A DNA stretch of 64,000 nt from CAJOLV01 sp045631885 (GTDB lineage Bacteria; Bacillota_I; Bacilli_A; RFN20; CAG-826), in NCBI GenBank assembly GCA_045631885.1, contig JAZQVN010000035.1:1-64000 (forward strand), written 5' to 3'. Within the stretch, counting starts at the first letter, position 1; each line of letters starts with the position of its first letter. Below are positions 60,899-64,000 of this stretch, piece by piece. The notes beneath the pieces were generated by a model, which did not search any database, had not been told where the DNA came from, and saw only the letters and a list, made by a program, of their open reading frames with translations. A program made the position numbers and the translations under genes.

Positions 60899-61945
60899 AT
60901 GAAAAAAGCAAATCTCAATGTTAGAACAATGTGCGAAATCGGTATCTTTGCTGCGATTGGTTATGTCTTAGATGAACTTCAAGGCATTATCAGTAAAGGT
61001 TTATTTATCAATGGCGGTTCAATTGGTTTTGCAATGGTTGCAGTTTTATTTATCGCTTTCCGTAGAGGTTGGTTACCCGCGATATTAACAGGATTAATCA
61101 TCGGTGGATTAGACGTCTCAACTGGTGCCTATATTCTCCATCCCGCGCAATTGTTATTAGACTATATTCTCCCATATACATTAGTCGGGTTAGCAGGATT
61201 CTTCAAACCACTATTTGACAATAGTCAAACAAAAGGAAAAAAGATGATGTGGTTAGCTGTCGGTACTTTTATTGGGGGTGTATTAAAACTCGGTTCTCAT
61301 TTTGCAGCGGGAGTTATCTTCTGGGCAGACCCTGAATATTTTGCATGGGGATTAAATAACATGAATGTCTATCTCTATTGCTTCTTATATAACTTTGCAT
61401 TCATCGGTCCATCCATCGTTCTTTCTGGTGGTTTGCTTATTGGTTTATATGTTAGAGCGCCAAAGTTATTGCTCGACAACAATATCTATGTTCCTGAGTC
61501 ATATGATACAAGCCGTAATCACTTACAAGTTATCTCATCTAGTATCTTTTTATCAGGCGGATTATTCCTATTTGTCTACTTCCTTATTAAGTATATTAAG
61601 AGCTTTTATCAAGAAGGTGGAGAAGGATGGGTCGACTTCAGTTTTGATGCTGATAGTATGTTAATTATGTTAATTGGCTTCTTCTTTGTTTGCCTCGGTA
61701 TTTATTCCATCATTTCAATCAGAAGAGAAAAATACTCATATAAAATTGTAAATATAGTTTTCTGTTTTATCTGTGCTGATTCGTTCTTCTATGGATTGGC
61801 GAGATTAATAAGAGATTATTCAAAAGGAAAAGATCCAATGATGCACTGGATATGGGTTGGAGTTGGATTTATCGGATTAGTGTTTTCTATATTTGCGCTT
61901 ATTTATTACAAAGTTAAAGTCGAGAAAAAAGGGTCATCTATTTGA
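60899..61945 (+). CDS. thiT: thiamine ECF transporter S component ThiT with C-terminal extension
   Basis: 348 aa. Residues 1-190 look like ThiT: MCEIGIFAAIGYVLDEL, GGSIGFAMVAVLFIAFRRGW, LLDYILPYTLVGLAGFF and GVIFWADPEYFAWGLNN carry the thiamine-site aromatics. Typical ThiT is about 180-200 aa. The extra 150 residues add about four membrane helices of unknown role. Controlled by the TPP riboswitch; the ATG follows AGAGGT. The shared EcfAA'T module is not in this window. The end overlaps ung by 8 nt. Confidence 0.92.
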   Translation: MKKANLNVRTMCEIGIFAAIGYVLDELQGIISKGLFINGGSIGFAMVAVLFIAFRRGWLPAILTGLIIGGLDVSTGAYILHPAQLLLDYILPYTLVGLAGFFKPLFDNSQTKGKKMMWLAVGTFIGGVLKLGSHFAAGVIFWADPEYFAWGLNNMNVYLYCFLYNFAFIGPSIVLSGGLLIGLYVRAPKLLLDNNIYVPESYDTSRNHLQVISSSIFLSGGLFLFVYFLIKYIKSFYQEGGEGWVDFSFDADSMLIMLIGFFFVCLGIYSIISIRREKYSYKIVNIVFCFICADSFFYGLARLIRDYSKGKDPMMHWIWVGVGFIGLVFSIFALIYYKVKVEKKGSSI

Positions 61946-62609
61946 CCCATTTTATTTCTTTTACGCCGTTTTTGCGGAGATAATCGTTAGTTTTTACAAA
62001 ATGATTGTTGCCAAACCATCCACCTCGATTAGCAGCAAGAGGAGATGGGTGTGCGGATTCTAATATCAGATGTGAAGGGTTATGGAGATACTTTTTAAAT
62101 TTCCTCGCTGAATTACCCCAAAGTAAGAAAACCATTGGCTGATATTGATGGTCTAATACATCCAAAACATCGTTGAAGAACTCTTCATATTCTTTAATAT
62201 TGTGGCTCATTGGTTCGTGGGCTCGGACAGAAAGAATAGAGTTCAAGAGCAAAACTCCTTGGTTTGCTAAGTAGGTCAAATCTCCACTAGACATATCAAC
62301 CTTTTGTTTATATTCATTTGATATCTCTTTATAGATGTTAATTAATGAAGGCGGAACCATAATTCCTTTTGGCACGGAGAAAGATAACCCCATTGCTTGG
62401 CCTGGTTCATGATATGGGTCTTGTCCAATGATAACAACCTTTACTTCTGATAAAGGAGTCAACTTAAAAGCATTAAACATAAACTGTCTTGGTGGATAAC
62501 AAACATGACTTTCATATTCTCGATCTAAAAACTTGTGAAGAGAAATAGAATAGTCCTTATCTTGAATGCTTTTGAAGAATTCGCTCCAGGTGTTTATACT
62601 TTTTTGCAT
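61938..62609 (-). CDS. ung: uracil-DNA glycosylase
   Basis: 223-aa family 1 UDG. The catalytic water-activating loop VVIIGQDPYHEPGQAMGLSF lies near residue 58 (Asp of GQDPYH), FLLWGNSARK near 160, and the His loop ESAHPSPLAANRGGWFG near 186. It excises uracil from DNA. A minus-strand TATCAT ends 6 nt before the ATG, so the gene looks leaderless. Confidence 0.96.
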   Translation of the reverse strand: MQKSINTWSEFFKSIQDKDYSISLHKFLDREYESHVCYPPRQFMFNAFKLTPLSEVKVVIIGQDPYHEPGQAMGLSFSVPKGIMVPPSLINIYKEISNEYKQKVDMSSGDLTYLANQGVLLLNSILSVRAHEPMSHNIKEYEEFFNDVLDVLDHQYQPMVFLLWGNSARKFKKYLHNPSHLILESAHPSPLAANRGGWFGNNHFVKTNDYLRKNGVKEIKWVK

Positions 62610-62615
62610 GTAAAA

Positions 62616-62647
62616 ATGATAACATTTTTCCTTATTATTTGTATAAT
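62616..62647. promoter_or_regulatory. divergent leaderless promoters, ung / glycosyltransferase
   Basis: Minus-strand -10 TATCAT (62616-62621), 6 nt from the ung ATG. Plus-strand -10 TATAAT (62642-62647), 9 nt from the glycosyltransferase ATG at 62657. The whole divergent spacer is 47 nt, so the -35 regions of the two promoters must overlap. Confidence 0.55.
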
Positions 62648-62656
62648 GGTAGTTGC

Positions 62657-63745
62657 ATGAAAGTTTTAATTGTTTTCAATCATCCTGCTCCATATAAAAT
62701 CAGGCTATTTAATGAATTAGCTAAATATTTTGATTTGGAAGTGATTTTTGAAAGAGAAAAAGCCTCTGATAGACCCGATGCTTTTTATAATATAAAAGAT
62801 TTCAATTTTAAGTACACAATCTTAAAGCACGGTGCTTTTTATAAAGAGAATTCTTGGAGCGGTGAATTAACTAAGATAATCAAAGAAAGACACCAAGAAT
62901 TTGATTTGATTATCATGAATGGCTATAGCAAAATTGCCGAATTAAGAGCAATTCGCTACATGAATAAACACAATATTCCTTTCGTTTTATATATCAACGG
63001 GGGAATTATAAAAAAAGAATCTTCTTTTAAGAAGAAATATAAAACTAAATATATCTCCACCGCTAAATACTATTTCTCACCATGCGACGAAGCTGATGAA
63101 TACTTAAGACATTATGGCGCGGTTCAAGATAAGATTTTTCACTACGTCTATAGCACGGTTTATGAAAAAGATATTATAGAAAAACCTTTAACCGCCAAAG
63201 AGAAAAGCGAACTTAGAGAAAAATATGGTTTGCCATCAGGCCCACTATTTATTTCTGCTTCGCAGTTTATTAAAAGAAAGAATAACACTCAATTAATTGA
63301 TTGCTTTAAAGATTTAGATGCAAAATTGCTTCTCGTCGGAGAAGGAAAACAAAAAGAAGAATATGAACAGATTATCAGAGATAATAACCAAAGTAATGTC
63401 ATCATCAGACCTTTTGAAAAGAGAGATGCTTTATTTGAACTAATGAAAGCTTGTGATGGTTTCATCACATTGTCGCAAGAAGATATTTATGGACACACCA
63501 CTAATGAGGCTATGGCGATGGGTTTACCTGTTTTATCTTCAGATAAAGTGATCGGTTCTAGACACCTGATCAAAGATGGTGAAAATGGATTTATAGTTGA
63601 ATTATCAGAAAATAATGTGATAAAAAATAAGATAAACAATTTAAAAAACTGTTTATCTCAAAATTCTATTAACACCGCGAAAGAAAATACAATCGAATTG
63701 ATGGTTAAATCAATGGTCGATATTATAAAGAAGGCTAGTGAATGA
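62657..63745 (+). CDS. GT4-family glycosyltransferase
   Basis: 362 aa from MKVLIVFNHPAPYKIRLFNEL at 62657. GT-B fold: N-terminal Rossmann with ILYINGG-like text near 115, the linker LREKYGLP near 195, donor domain start ISASQFIKRKNNTQLI near 206, LLVGEGKQKEEYEQII near 227 and the nucleotide-sugar motif SQEDIYGHTTNEAMAMGLPVL near 276 (E-x7-E type). It probably builds a cell-surface glycan or glycolipid. It is coupled to the next glycosyltransferase by a 4-nt overlap (ATGA). Confidence 0.86.
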   Translation: MKVLIVFNHPAPYKIRLFNELAKYFDLEVIFEREKASDRPDAFYNIKDFNFKYTILKHGAFYKENSWSGELTKIIKERHQEFDLIIMNGYSKIAELRAIRYMNKHNIPFVLYINGGIIKKESSFKKKYKTKYISTAKYYFSPCDEADEYLRHYGAVQDKIFHYVYSTVYEKDIIEKPLTAKEKSELREKYGLPSGPLFISASQFIKRKNNTQLIDCFKDLDAKLLLVGEGKQKEEYEQIIRDNNQSNVIIRPFEKRDALFELMKACDGFITLSQEDIYGHTTNEAMAMGLPVLSSDKVIGSRHLIKDGENGFIVELSENNVIKNKINNLKNCLSQNSINTAKENTIELMVKSMVDIIKKASE

Positions 63746-64000
63746 AAATAATCTATGTCACAACATCAATAGAAGAAAACGATTACATTGAATTTAATAA
63801 GCAATGGAAAGTTTCTCTTAATCCATCGAATCAAAACTTCCATAACAAGATGATTCGTGCTTTAAGCATCAATAATGAAGTTGATGTCATTTCCATTCGC
63901 CCATTTTCCAAAACTAAATGCAATCTCTTCCACTTAAAAGCGGAAGAAAAGAAATATGGCAATATCACATATCACTATTTAAAGATTAAAAGAACAGGAA
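63742..64000 (+). CDS. glycosyltransferase, N-terminal part (cut by window end)
   Basis: 86 codons visible. MKIIYVTTSIEEND, then NPSNQNFHNKMIRALS and NEVDVISIRPFS: this matches the first Rossmann unit of GT4-like enzymes, where a helix rich in polar residues follows the first strand. The ATG overlaps the preceding TGA, so a glycan-assembly cluster probably continues beyond the window. Confidence 0.65.
   Translation, partial: MKIIYVTTSIEENDYIEFNKQWKVSLNPSNQNFHNKMIRALSINNEVDVISIRPFSKTKCNLFHLKAEEKKYGNITYHYLKIKRTG

Noticed and set aside
14932..63745. TGA read as Trp (Mycoplasma code)
   Set aside because: TGA closes cobB, rnfA, rnfC, thiT and other genes at correct family lengths, and Trp positions use TGG.
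1..64000. CRISPR array or phage genes
   Set aside because: No regularly spaced direct repeats, cas genes, integrase or structural phage genes were found.

Overview
The window looks like a chromosomal segment of a low-GC, anaerobic Firmicute, probably from the Mollicutes/Erysipelotrichia side of Bacilli (an RF39- or Acholeplasma/Izemoplasma-like lineage). This placement is inferred from gene content; no 16S rRNA gene is present. The signs are AT-rich DNA, very compact gene packing with many 1-14 nt overlaps, the Bacillus-type rplK-rplA-rplJ-rplL-rsmC-rpoB order, and an RNA polymerase beta subunit with Asn at the E. coli 526 position, as described for Spiroplasma. TGA is used as a stop codon (for example in cobB, thiT and rnfA), so the code is the standard one and not the Mycoplasma code. 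The cell appears to salvage folate (FolT), thiamine (ThiT) and queuosine precursor (YhhQ) instead of making them.

Layout. 1-10045: transcription/translation core on the minus strand (rpoB, rsmC, rplL, rplJ, rplA, rplK; then rpmG, secE, nusG), interrupted by a plus-strand KtrB-KtrA potassium uptake unit. 10068-14068: smpB-folC-folT followed by three small surface or membrane proteins. 14209-16095: sirtuin, HAD phosphatase, CarD. 16177-22585: a TetR-controlled alpha-galactoside operon (GH36 alpha-galactosidase, an unassigned GT-B-like protein, galK, galT). 22611-29286: preQ1 riboswitch with YhhQ transporter, SDR, IspD, HAD, two alpha/beta hydrolases, GlnRS. 29283-36604: an eleven-gene Rnf operon with a strikingly short RnfB and an extra Cys-rich membrane peptide. 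36805-39011: acyl carrier protein, AMP-forming ligase and acyltransferase. 39016-41155: a small accessory stretch (IS200 remnant, Zn-ribbon/XRE pair, orphan gene with alternative hairpins, tRNA-Ala). 41237-47806: gatCAB-galE-hydrolase-tRNA-Arg-GT2. 47911-52133: pcrA-ligA. 52193-55072: unknown envelope proteins. 55075-60601: AsnRS and the tsa/rimI cluster. 60755-64000: TPP riboswitch with ThiT, uracil-DNA glycosylase, and two glycosyltransferases, the last cut by the window edge.

How the parts combine. The GH36 enzyme, GalK, GalT and the distant GalE together complete a Leloir route from alpha-galactosides to UDP-glucose. Rnf with ApbE (which attaches FMN to RnfG/RnfD) gives a membrane redox pump. 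GatCAB co-occurs with both GlnRS and AsnRS, which is redundant. Several genes have a -10 box placed 6-7 nt before the start codon, so leaderless mRNAs look common. The most unusual items are the ferredoxin-less RnfB arrangement, the ACP-ligase-acyltransferase cassette, the GT-B-like gene in the galactoside operon, and the switch-like leader at 40470-40523.
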